This document shows positions 13,701 through 24,825 of a stretch of 64,000 nucleotides of DNA, piece by piece (within the stretch, counting starts at the first letter, position 1; every line of letters starts with the position of its first letter). A program made the translations under genes and the position numbers. The notes under the pieces were generated by a model, which ran no database searches, was not told the origin of the DNA, and worked only from the letters and a program-made list of their open reading frames with translations. Location of the stretch: assembly GCA_030272155.1 (NCBI GenBank), contig CP126203.1:2356001-2420000 (forward strand), in the 5' to 3' direction. Source of the stretch: Tetradesmus obliquus. Taxonomy: Eukaryota; Chlorophyta; Chlorophyceae; Sphaeropleales; Scenedesmaceae.

Positions 13701-16700
13701 GAACCTGCATGAACCTCTCCAGCGAAGAGGAGTCAAACCTGCTCCATCCTGCGCTACCTCGATTCTGCACACACTCACCAGCCCAAACAGCACAGCAAGA
13801 AGTGCTGACAAGTCCTGCAAACAAACCACAGATCCTAGCACCCCAGGATTACTCACCCCCTGCCAAACCCTACAACCCTCAAACATGCACAACCAGACCA
13901 TGCAACTGAAGATGACACTGAAGAAGAAGCGAATGCAGCATGCAACACAAGGCTGGCAGTTGCCTCGGGTGGATGTAGGTGTGATAAGAAACGCCTGCTG
14001 CCGCAGATACAATGCTCAGAGACACCTAGAACCGATCCAGGCAGCTGCAACAGGCTGCATACCATGCCACTGTGACGCCCCAGAGCTCCTGCTGCTGCTG
14101 CTGCCGCTATACAACCAGACATCAAACATCAGGGATACCACCTCTCAGAGTGAGGTGGTTGAAGCAGGCGGGTGCTACATTGCTACTTCACAAACACAGC
14201 CCGTCCATCCCGCGGACCTGAAACAACTGCAGTCAGCTGTCAAGGTGCCAACTGCCACCCTTGTGCACCCCGCACGGTGGTTGAAAGATGCGCCCGCTGC
14301 TGTAGTCGTTTGATTGTGGCCAGCAGGGCCACCTGGCCTGTGCACACATGCGTTGGTGTCGAACACAACGCAGCATCAACCAAACCCAACATCACAACCT
14401 GGTAGAGTGCGTCAACCTTTGATAATAGCAGCTGCCGCTGCTGCGACAGATACGCTGCCACTGCACAGACAGGCAGGGCAGCAACGTCTGGTCTGATCGG
14501 TCCTGCCGGCAGTACAAGTTTATGTGATGCTATCTATGTGCGCTGGAAACCCACGCAGTGCTGAAGCCAAACGACGTTCTTCTCAAGCAATACTACTCCT
14601 GCACTCCTGGCGCCTCGCAACGCCTGCTGCAACAAAGTTGCAACGAGGCACTGCATGATGAGATGCATGCCCAAAAGTATTGCTGCATGGAGGACAACAG
14701 TCTTCACAAACCTGAACACAGGAAACAGACTAAAGGGGCAAACATCTACAACAACAACGGCACACACATTGAATCTGAAAACCTGAGGCACAAAGCATGA
14801 TCAAGAGGGAGAACAGCAGTATTGGTACATACAGCCAGAGCGAAACTGAGCAAGCGTTGAGAAGTGTCAGCAGTACACGCATTGCAGTGAAACACACTGC
14901 CAGTGATTGCTGCCGTGACAGACACACGAGCGATCCAGGCGACGCCAACCACAGCTGCACAAACAGCAAACCAAAGTGCGCACAATGCAGGGGATACAAT
15001 CGCATACTTCACACTGCCCAGTGCAGCTGAACTGACGGTCAGTGTGAGGCTGGCCTGAAAGCAAATGCTGTTGCTGTACTGCGAATGCAGGTAGTGCAAA
15101 GCATTGCTGCATTCAAGTGTGATCTTTTGAGACTGCTCAGCAGTAACCCAAGTAGCTGCAGCAGCAAGCATGCAAGGGAGCATAGCCTGGCAACATGCAA
15201 CAACACCGCTGTGCAGACTGTACAACTTGACTGAGCGCCAAAACCGCCGCAGAAGCGTCAAGGATACAGCAAGCGGGATCAACATAAAGACTGCAGTGTG
15301 CGCTGCCCCTGCCAGCAAAATGCGCAGGACTGCAAGCTGCCTATGCGATACACTGCGCAGCGCAGCAGACAGGTTGCTGCTGCCCCATATACATGCGTTA
15401 CGCCAGAAAAGGCCACCCACAATGCACAGAGTCCTTGCAAAAGCGCCCACATGTGCAGCCGCCTGCACCCACTCGGGGTGCTGTTGCTGCTGCCAGGCAT
15501 TGCACCGTGCGCCGATCAATACAACATGCACATGCGTAACACTGCGCGGGTGATCGCCTGACACAGTACCAAAGCTCAGGAGAAGCACGCTGCAGCTGTA
15601 AAAACACTGATCGCAAGCAAGGGAGGCAAGTAATAGTGGTGCAAAAGGCACAACACCAGACATATAGCAGATCACAGCAAGTATTGCTGCACTCTACCAG
15701 TCAGCGAGGGTGGCAGACACAGAACTGTACAAGCCTGCATGCACAAGTAAAAGAGTCGAGGCGCAGCAGTCAACCGAAACGCACAGACCTGACCCAATCA
15801 GTGCTATGGTGCAACAGCTTGCACAGAAAGAAGTAGCAGTGCTGAAACGCTAGCAGCAACATCAAGTGGGCAACACAGCAACGTCAACTCTTCCTAAGCA
15901 GTGCTTCGTGACCTGCCAGCAAACAGTATCCAACACATTGCAGGCAGCCAGGACAGAAACCAGACCAAAAACATGTGCTGCTCCTGGCAATGCCTGCTGC
16001 TGACAATATGTAGGCGCACACCGTATGCTGCAGAATGCAGTTGGGTTTGCAAAAGTGGTCAAGCAACAGCCTACGGATTGCACACGGGCAATGCATAAAC
16101 CATGCATGCTCAACACCAAACAGCAACATGCAACACCTCTTACCAGCCGTCAACTGGTGCTTCCTGAACATGCAACAGCATATGCAACAGACTGCAGCTG
16201 TGCATGTAGAGCACCGCAAATGCCTGCCGCCTGCAGATTGCAGGCGATGCATGCAAACAGTTCTCACTCCAGCTCAGTTGTTGCCTTAGTATGTGCTGCA
16301 ATGAGAGCAACAACCGCTGCAGCATCACGGAACAGCACTGGGCTGTACCTGAAATACGCCCCACAAATAGCACAACAGCACAAGTACAGCTTTGTAGGTA
16401 ACACACGTGTGTTTGGTCCACCCCGCAAAACTGTGACACACCCCTTGGCACAAGCACCACAAACAAGCAGCTGTGCCTATTGTGCCTGCCATTGCCGAGC
16501 ATGCAAGCTCAGACGCACATGGCTGCTGCATGCATGGGCTGAAAAAACAGCATGTGATTTGAAAGGCTTCAAACCTGCCGTGCAAGACCCCACCTTACAA
16601 CAACACATGTTGCGTGGACCACAAACCTCCGTCGGTTGCAACAGCTTTGTCGCCTGGACCTGCATAGCAAGCCTGCCTCACAAATCCTTCTGCTGCTCGC

Positions 16701-17034
16701 CTGATGCAACAGTGGCGACCCAACCATAACAACCGACAGCAACAACATCGATTTGTGTAGTAGTAAGATTGCCGCCTGTATCGCAAGATAACAACAGACA
16801 ACATACACATCTGTGTGCCAGCACAAGGTGCTGCTTTGCTCTGTCATGACCCATGGTGTGCCGCATGAGTGCAGAGTACAAGTAAAGCCGCACTCCCCTG
16901 CAAGTGTTCCCTCCACTTCCAAGCACTCAACAGGCATCAGGCAAAACTGCAGCCGCTGCTGCCGACAATTGCCACCAGCAGGCTGCTGTGTAAGCCAAGC
17001 TGCTGCAGCAAGCTACACCAGCAAGGTGTCTGCA
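10800..17034. other. CA-rich, gene-poor stretch between the two cyclins
   Basis: Apart from the candidate exon at 14746-15675, no coding sequence is recognisable. Around 13630-13830 a minus frame has exon-like borders (a GTGAGTGTG donor and a TTTGCAG acceptor), hinting at more exons of a long minus-strand gene. A block at 10937-10968 (CCATAGCATCAACGCCATCG and flanks) reappears almost unchanged at 43363-43396, so it is a dispersed repeat. Confidence 0.35.
14746..15675 (-). CDS. Possible exon(s) of an unidentified polytopic membrane protein
   Basis: A minus-strand frame stays open for 309 codons in a region otherwise broken up by stops. It is rich in hydrophobic stretches of about 20 residues separated by short basic links (for example after SLTLLRRFWRSVK and around PALCALWFAVCAAVVG), as in multi-spanning membrane proteins. 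Surrounding DNA from about 10.8 to 17 kb is CA-rich on the + strand, which elsewhere here marks introns of minus-strand genes, so further exons probably exist but I could not join them. I recognise no family. The frame may include an intron read through, and the ends given are only those of the open frame. Confidence 0.3.
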   Translation of the reverse strand: MICYMSGVVPFAPLLLASLACDQCFYSCSVLLLSFGTVSGDHPRSVTHVHVVLIGARCNAWQQQQHPEWVQAAAHVGAFARTLCIVGGLFWRNACIWGSSNLSAALRSVSHRQLAVLRILLAGAAHTAVFMLIPLAVSLTLLRRFWRSVKLYSLHSGVVACCQAMLPCMLAAAATWVTAEQSQKITLECSNALHYLHSQYSNSICFQASLTLTVSSAALGSVKYAIVSPALCALWFAVCAAVVGVAWIARVSVTAAITGSVFHCNACTADTSQRLLSFALAVCTNTAVLPLDHALCLRFSDSMCVPLLL

Positions 17035-17083
17035 TTATAACATAACACAACATAACGTAACAACATAACATAACATGAAAAGG
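17035..17083. repeat. ATAAC/ATAACA short tandem repeat
   Basis: Imperfect AACATAACA units cover this short AT-rich island. Confidence 0.8.
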
Positions 17084-17433
17084 TCAACCAGTGCTGATGC
17101 CCTGCAACGCTACTCACACTGCAGTCCCCCAAACCATCCACGCAGACGCTCCCAACGGCCCATCACCACAGCAGTTATGCTCGCCACCTCTGCAACACTT
17201 CGTCAGCACACCACCTCACACCACATCCTGTGCCAGATCACCACACAACTCCTGCCTAGTTACGGCTGCTGCTGCTGCAGCTGCTCTGCAAAATTTACCC
17301 AAACGAGCCTTGAAACTGAACATGGCGCCCAAACCCAGCTGGCATAAGCGGGCAGCTGCTCCCCCTGTCCCATATAAACCTCCTGCAGTAACTTCTTACT
17401 GCTGCTGCAGCTTCTTACTGCTGCTGCAGCTTC

Positions 17434-19346
17434 TTACTGCTGCTGCTGCTGCCCATGCTCAGGCTTGACCTTATGAGCCACCAGTGTCACTCGAGGGTCG
17501 TCCCTGGACACAATGGGTGGCACACTGCAGCCCACGCCGCAGGCATCGTCACCGCAGTACTTGCGCGTCACTGCATACGGGTGGCCGCTCTGCAGAGCTT
17601 GCCACAGCGAGCAATGCAGTGCCACCAGCACTTGCATTGGCTCCAGCAGCTGCCTAGTGCAGAAGCCAGTGACCTGTGCTAGCACTGAGTCGTCCAGGGG
17701 AAGGCCAAGCAGCATGTGTGCTACTGCTAGTGCAGCAGCAGCAATCTGCTGCGGCAGCAGCGGCAGCAGGTTGTACTCCAGCAAGGCCACCTCACAGAGG
17801 TAGCTCACACAGCAGTACAGCAGCTGACTGTACTGCCGAGCGTGTGCTGCCGCCGGCTGGGGGCTCGTGAGCAGTGCCGAAATGAATGCACGCTTGCTGG
17901 CTGCTGCAGTGGGGATCATGGCGACGCGGAAGTCCAGCTGCTGAAGCACGGTCATCTCAAGCTTGTTCAGCAGCTGTACTGCTCGCTCTCTGCAGCCCGC
18001 TGGCTCGCCATCTAAGGCACCAGCCGGCTGCTGCTGCTGCTGCTGCTGCTGCATGTAGCTGCAGTGGCTGCTGCCGGCCAGGGCAGCAGCTTGCTGCTCA
18101 ACATGCTGCTGCTGCTGCTGGTGTGGCAGCTGTGCCAGCATGGGTGCCTCTGCCATGCTAAAATGCATTGCGCTGCTGACGTTGCTGCTGCAGCTGCTGC
18201 TGCTGCACTCGTCGCAGCAGCACTCGCCGCCAGCATCTGCTGCTGCTGCTGCTGGCGGCGGCGGCCGGGGTGTCAGCATCAGCTGAGAGAAGCATGCTGC
18301 TGGCGGCACCTGGCATCCCTCATACTTGCCTGCAATGCGCAAGCAAGCAATGGCTGTTGGCTGCAGCAGCTGCAGCTCTGTGGGCCGGCCTGCTGAGTAG
18401 CGATCCAGCAGCTCCACTGCCAGGAACAAGCTGTCATTGTCAAGCCCTAGGCTTGCTGCTGCTGCCACCATGTTGTCCACAACGCTGGCCCGCTGTTGCG
18501 GGGTAATGCCGGTGGCAACTTGCGTGCTGCTCAGGTAAGTGCAGCAGAAGCCACGCGGGCTGGGCTGCTGCTGGCCCGGGGCACCAGCTGTGCTGCACAT
18601 GGCCTCCTGCAGGCAGCAGCACAGCAGAGATGGAGATGAGTTGAATATAACGTAAAGGATACACCTGTGAAAGCCTGGAATATAATTTTGATTGTATGTA
18701 TGAGGCGTGTTAGAAGGCAGTGGCAGCAAAGCACCTGCAGCCTGGCACTCTGGCACGTGTGACACATCCCAGCCAGCAGTGGCTGCTGCTGCTGCTGCGT
18801 GATGGCTCACCTGCTGGGCCTGCTGCGACTGAGCGGCTTCAAGAAAGCCTTTGTTACATTGAAAATTGTCAGGAGCTCCGAAGTTTAGGCAGCCTGCGGC
18901 AAGAGTTTTGTCAGTGGTGGTGACTCGCGTGCAGCTGGTGACACAATTGGCCAGCGCCACAGGCTGCATCGATCGCCAGCTTTGCTCACCGTTTCCATTC
19001 TGTGTCACATATACGCTCTGATCAGGACGCCAGGTGATGGCGTGGCTGCCGCTGAAGTTATCGCCCAGTGTATCCTGCAATCGCCGAACCAAGGCAGCGT
19101 ATCAGCAGATAGCCCGCTGATTCTGTGGTTGAAACTGACTTTGAATGGATCCAAAGGTAACGCGTGCCGATCTGTGGTTCGTCACTGGCCCAACGTGCTG
19201 TCAGCGACCTACGACACCTAGAGGCTGCGTGGTACCTGCTCTATTTCATCCAAACAGCTCACCTGCCGCACATAGTCCATACAGTCCATCGCATCTGGCG
19301 TCTCGCACGTCTCTGAGCACTCCAGGCTCTCAGGTTCCAGCTGCAT
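17434..19346 (-). CDS. Cyclin, A/B-type-like (second paralogue)
   Basis: Model of three exons, complement(17434-18606, 18811-19074, 19263-19346), 506 residues, all introns phase 0 (GTGAGC..TTGCAG and GTGAGC..CTGCAG). The ATG at 19346 opens an acidic N-terminus (MQLEPESLE). The N-terminal cyclin box has ITPQQRASVVDNMV, SLFLAVELLDRYSAGRP and AGKYEG. The C-terminal box has LNKLEMTVLQQLDFRVAMIP and LCEVALLEYNLLPLLP. Between the boxes sits an insert of about 100 residues rich in Ser, Gln, His and Cys that the 8025-9284 paralogue lacks; it includes polyQ from (CTG)n on the + strand. The 204-bp intron 18607-18810 has no stop and a length divisible by three, so retention would keep the frame. Role by family: CDK activation in the cell cycle. 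Confidence 0.82.
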
Positions 19347-19407
19347 CACACGCACAGCGGCCCTCTCCACGCACTCCGTGGCACATCTAAAATGCTAGTT
19401 AGCTACG

Positions 19408-19420
19408 ATATAGGATTATA
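19408..19420 (-). promoter_or_regulatory. Possible TATA element of the second cyclin
   Basis: Read on the minus strand, TATAATCCTATAT lies 62-74 bases upstream of the proposed ATG. The position is plausible, but nothing else supports it. Confidence 0.3.
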
Positions 19421-20604
19421 AGCAGAGACTGATGATCTTGTCTTCGTCGCAACACTCCACGCTGTCGTCTTTTGAAACCAGCAGCCGTAGATCGCCCCTA
19501 ACGTTGAAATTTTCAATGTATACACCTCACACAACACCTCAGGCTTAACCAAAGGGACAGCGTCGTCTGTTGTTGTGGTGGCGATGCGTGTTGTTGTTCG
19601 CGGGTTAACGAGTTGACCGCGCTGGCCGCAGAAGATGCACTTGTTATACAGTCTTTAAACATTTTTGGTGCTTTTAGTGTTTTTTACAGCTGCTTTGGTC
19701 TTACCCTACAGCCAAATGGCAGCGTCCTGCTAGACAGAATCTGACAAGATTTTCGCCTCCTGTAATCTACAGTAGATTCTGGTCGGGCTGGGTCAAGTGC
19801 AGCAGCGTCTGCAATGAAGGCTCAAAGCGGTGATATAAGTGTCCAGAAAAATTGTGATGTGAGCAAAGGTGTCCACTGTAGTCGACACATCCCCTGGCTC
19901 TTGCAGCAGTGCCCCCAGGGCACCGTGCAGTGACTGCAGCTACTGTCTGCCGCCAACTTAGCCTCCAAAAAAAATATCGGGGGCGTGCCAAGGTATGGAT
20001 AAACTGTTTTTGCGGTTTAGAGTCTGACAACCCAGAAACCATGCCTGACTGTTAGGGACTGGCGCACACTGGCAATCACTGCCAGCTGCAGCCGGCAGCA
20101 AGTGCTCCAAGCAAACCTCTGATCGCAGGCGCTCCATGCACTTCATACAGACTCTGCATAATAACATTCACACACTTTCTGGCCTGCCACTGGCCCTGAG
20201 GCTGGGATGAGCCCGGCCTGAGGCGGCCTCTTGATGGACTCTGAAGGCGGAAGGAGCACACGCCGTGCTTCACAATGGTACGTGTGAAGTTTCCGCGTAA
20301 ATGTTGCACTCGAAGCTACAGCCTGACAGTGCCAGGCGCTAGCTGGGCCAGCTGCAGCCCTGTGGGTGCAACCTTGGCTGGCAGCGCTGCTAGCGTGCTA
20401 GGTGTGTCTCTGCCTTTTCAGGCTCTGTATTTCTCTATCTGCCCAACGAACCTGCCTAATCAATCTGTCACGCTTGTTGTGCCGGCACCAGCTCAACAAA
20501 CGCATGCAGGCAGCATGCAGGCAGCCGTCCATGCTCAGTAGCCGCTACGGCGTAACAGCCAAGCTGAGCAGATACTGCTTGCGATATTCCTCAACCATGC
20601 TGCG
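19421..20604. other. Intergenic region between second cyclin and IFT54
   Basis: No coding sequence is recognisable. It should contain the 5' control region of the cyclin and the 3' end of IFT54. Confidence 0.5.
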
Positions 20605-23600
20605 TCAGCGGTTGCCTGCCACCACCATGTGCAGCAGCTTGTTCATCTGCTCATCGCCATGCAGCACTTGGGACTTCAATGCCAAGATGCGCTCCTTTGC
20701 CGATTTGACTGCTGCTGCCTTGTCAGCAATCTGCGCTTCCAGGCCTGACAGGTCCTGTGCTGCTTTGGTCTCCTCTGCTAGCCGCTCCTGGTACACGCGG
20801 CGCTCAGTGACCCAGAACCTGCAGCAGCATCAGGCGGCGCCAGCAGCAGCAGCATCAGGCGGCGCCAGCAGCTGCAGATGCACATCATTACACATGCCTG
20901 TGTGCTGCACGTGTCACGGGACGCTGCAGTTGACGCCATAGACGATGGGGTCCATCAACCACCATATTCACCATCATGTTCTTCATGGTTGTGTCTGCAT
21001 GGTTGCAGCTACACATCCTGCAGCGCAGCACGCCATGTGCAGCACGGTCCACACGTAGCGGCGCGTCAGTGCCAGCCCTGTCTGTTCCCCTCTGGCCCGG
21101 GTGCATGTAGGCCATACACAAGTCTGTGCGTTAGTAGTCGCCACCACCACGTAGTGCGCCAAAGCGCGCAAGCGTCCAGAAACCTCCAGTTTCAGCAGTC
21201 AGCAGCAGCCCACCTGTACTCCTTGCTCATGCTCTCAACATCCTCATGCAGGAACTCCATGCTGCGCGCAAGCGGCAGCGCCACCTGGCACAGCTTCTGC
21301 ACGCTGTCTGCCAGCCCAGCCAGGTCCCCAGGCTTGCTGCCAGCGCTGCCGCCTGGCCCTCCAGACACAGGCTTGGCCTGGCGGCGCAGGATGATGCCGG
21401 TGCCGCTGTCTGCCTGGTCATCGCCTGCAGCTGCTGCCGCATCAGCGCTGGCTTTCTGCACATGGGACAGCAGGCGGCATCAATAAGACGCTGGTCATGG
21501 ATTGTACTGGACGCAGGACCACGCTTTCAGGAGAAGCAAACATGTTGGAACAGTTGGTGCGTCGCGGCAGGTGATGCGCGGATACGGGTACAGCTTGTGA
21601 CTCCGTGATGATTATGCTTGGGTGAAGGCAGAATACGGTCACTACGCGCACTGCAGACACATTGAACACCAGCAGCCTCTCTCAAGGCAGCACGTGCATT
21701 GTGTACCATGGCATGCTGTGTCATTCAATGATCCGCACCTGCAGCTGCTGCTCTGCATCCAAGATATCCTTCACGAGCACGCCCCTGACACCTTCAGCAG
21801 CAGCCGCTGCGCTGCCAGCTGCTGCCCCGCCCCTCGCTGCTGCAAAGGCAGGCAATGCTGGCACTGCCGCATCCATGCCCTCATCATCATCATCATCATC
21901 ATCATCATCTGAGCCGCCTGCAGCGCTGCCGCCCGCTCCCCCAACAGACCCTGCAGTCACTCGTGAGCGTCTGCTGAGGCTGCCGACGTCTTCAAAGATA
22001 GGGATGGGGGTGCGTGCTGCTGCTGCTCCTGCTGCAGATGCCCCAGAGCCAGGCCTGTCAGGCTGGGGTGCCAGGCGGCCAGCTGAGAGGGAGCCTGGCC
22101 GTGCACCAGGCTTCACAGCGCTGCAATGGCATTGTAAGCAAGCAGATATGTTTAGGCGACAAACCTCACAAAACGAGCCGAGCCAAGCCGCATTCAAAAG
22201 CAGGGAAGTGGCTGCTCGCCTGAAGAGCAGACGCTGCGTCCCAGGTTGCTGCTTGCTGCATCAATCTGCATTTGCTGCTGCGCACAGGGCCAGATGAAGA
22301 ACCACCATGCAGAGTGAGGCAAAGAAACTGCGGCTTTTGCGCTGCCAGCTCACCTGCTGGGTGACTGCACCCTGGGAGGTGCCTTCTTTGCTGACATGGG
22401 CCTGCTGCTGCCGTTAGTGCCTGGCCTCGGCAGCTCCAGCTCCCCAATCTGGTGCTGCTGCCGTGCAGACGATGCTGGGCCTGGGCTGCCGGTTGCCTGG
22501 CTGCTGGGACTTTGCAGGGGCGGCGGCTGCCGCCGGCCGCTGCTGCTGCTGCTCTTGGAGATCTGTGGCGGACCGCCAGCGTCTGCAGGTGGCACAGTAT
22601 TTGCAGCTATTTGCAGCAACAACCATCTGCAAATATATGGCATGCGTTTACTGGCGTACCTGTTATTCACATACGCCGGACCAAAACCGAGGTTGCTGTA
22701 CAGTGCTCAATGGCAAGGTCGTACACTAGTTGAGCATGTCATCCACAGTCACTGCGCACATCGCACCTGTGGGGGCAGCTGCTGCCTGCTGTGCTGGCTG
22801 CGGCATCTGCTCTTGCTGCTGCTTGTTCGCTGCCTCCCTAGATAGGCGCCTGCTGACAGGGCGCTCCTGTGCTGCTGCCTCTTGCTGCTGCTGCATCAGT
22901 TGCTGTTGCTGCATCTGTTGTTGATGCTCTTCCTCGGCAACAACCTCCTTATATGTGCGCCTGCAACAATGCCAGAGCAAGATTTGTCATGCAATTTAAA
23001 CACCTTCACTTATGCAATAGTGAACAGCATGTATCACATATTGAACAGCTGCTGAAAGCATGTTTCTACACCCATGAGTGCCTTTCCAGGTGTTGAGGCC
23101 GCTAACCTGTCTTCTGATGACTGCTGTGTGAGCTGCCGCTGCTGGCCGGCTGTAGATGCCTCCCTGCTGCGCTGAGATGTGCTGCCAGGCTGCCCGCCAC
23201 CTGCCAGCACCCTCTGCAACAGCAGCAAGAGGGCGGCAACCAAACGTACATCATTGGCAAGGGGGTAGCAACAACAATGTCAGCCTGCTGGGCCTACACA
23301 TCACGTCAGATGCTGCCATGTTATTGCAGCGTGTACTACGATTGCACAGTAGCACTGTAGGACATGCAGCATAGTGTGCCCACCTGCACTGCATCTGCTG
23401 CACTGCCCATGCGTGCCGCTGTGCCCAGCATTTGCAGGAAGAGGTTGGTGTTCTCTGGTTCCAGCCCAGCCACAATCTGCAGCAGCCATCACAGTTGTGC
23501 ATGGTTGGTTTTGCAGATACAACACTCGGCTGCGGCACGGCGCATGCTGCCAATGCCAGCTGCCGTCGTTCAGCAGGACAGCACATGCAGTCTCTCACAG

Positions 23601-24433
23601 ACGCAGCAAGCAGGCACCAGTGCTGGCAGCATATGCGAACGCTGTTGTGTCAGAAGCACATGCAGACTGCAGTGTGTTTGCTTTTAATGCTTGCTTGTGG
23701 TAGCCAAACGACTGCCGTTTGCTGCCGCTGGTGCTGCTCTGTTGCTAGTTTCTGCTGCAGGCTGGCTTGCACTGTTATGTTGATGCAGGGGCTGCACACC
23801 TTCAGGGGCTTGGCAGGGACTGGCTCATTCAGTGCCATGCTGACAACTGCAATGATTTTTGTGAGGTACGCCACCTTGCCTTCCTTGTCCTGCAAGCATG
23901 CAGGAGATTGAACATGTAGTGCAGCAGCATCCTGAGCATGCGACCGCACAGCTGCTGCCTGCATGCAAATAAAGCTGACGGATCAGGCTTTGACTGGCAG
24001 GTTGTGATGAGCCCAAGCACATGGCATGATACTGGCTGCTGCTGTCAGACTTTGCAGCAACGCGGCCAAAATGTAACTGCCATCAGTGTTGGCAACCCTC
24101 TGAGTGTGTTGCCATGGGCAACACACCTGGATGGCATGGGCATCCAGCTCTGGGCCGGAGAACAAGCCAGGTGCAAATCCTGTCTTTGATTGAACCTGCA
24201 AGCAGCAGCCAACGGCAGCCCAGACCAATAATCAGATAAAATAACAACATTAAATGATTCTGTGTGTGTATCTATCTGCTGTGGTTTGCACTTACAGCAG
24301 AGATGACATCGTGCAGGAAGCGAAATGGAGGCTTGCTCAGCAGCTTGTCTGTGAGCTTGGGCTTTTCCACCAGAGGGTCCTCCGCTGATTGCAGAACCTG
24401 CTGAGTCAACGCCCAGGTCTGCTGCTCAGACAT
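20605..24433 (-). CDS. IFT54: Intraflagellar transport protein IFT54 (TRAF3IP1/MIP-T3 family)
   Basis: Ten exons with all phases closing: complement(20605-20818, 21214-21455, 21739-22120, 22354-22582, 22767-22960, 23107-23213, 23384-23476, 23800-23889, 24127-24195, 24296-24433), 585 residues. IFT54 is an IFT-B subunit with an N-terminal calponin-homology-like domain that binds tubulin and a C-terminal coiled coil that contacts IFT20. Seen here: [19 protein letters not shown] (exon 1), [19 protein letters not shown] (exon 2), [16 protein letters not shown] (exon 3) and [15 protein letters not shown] (exon 4), which together are the conserved N-terminal domain. A low-complexity middle follows with Gln runs and nine consecutive Asp (GAT codons near 21881-21911). 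The conserved [20 protein letters not shown] and [19 protein letters not shown] come before a final coiled coil ending at MVVAGNR. The length is typical for the family. The alga therefore very probably builds cilia at some stage. Confidence 0.95.
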
Positions 24434-24825
24434 CTTCGCTGCGTTGATGTTGTGGATCAGAACGTGGAACGCAGTGACGTGAACAGATGGCTGACCAAGT
24501 CTTTGACTAGCCCTGTCACATCGATGAACACAGTGGGAAAGAGACACAAATACCAAAAATGATTAAGAATATCACATGGCTTTAAAAAAACCCAGACGCG
24601 CATCGAAACAGGTGTAACCGTTAGTGTGATTGTCAAATTGTCGATTTCGTGGGGTGCACTCATTTGCGGATGAACGAGTTCGGATACGAACAAAAGTTAT
24701 CGTCGGCGTGCGTTTGCATACACTCAAATCACCCACCACCACAGTGAGAACAGCTACCGGAAGACCTGCTGCTCCTCAACAACACGCACATGTAGCCCCA
24801 TACACCCCATCTGTTTCTTATTGTC
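24434..24825. promoter_or_regulatory. Divergent promoter region shared by IFT54 and the CEP295-like gene
   Basis: Only 392 bp separate the two start codons, which point away from each other. The sequence is AT-richer than the flanking exons, with A/T runs near 24543-24595. I found no clear TATA box or X-box-like element. A shared control region is an inference from the layout. Confidence 0.55.

Noticed and set aside
19074..19092. TTG-initiated start for the second cyclin at 19092
   Set aside because: A nuclear gene should start at ATG; a splice acceptor at 19075 and an in-phase upstream exon with ATG at 19346 explain the frame better.
24434..24825. X-box (RFX) site in the IFT54 divergent promoter
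   Set aside because: No GTTGCC..GGCAAC-like inverted pair was found, and RFX control is not known in chlorophytes.
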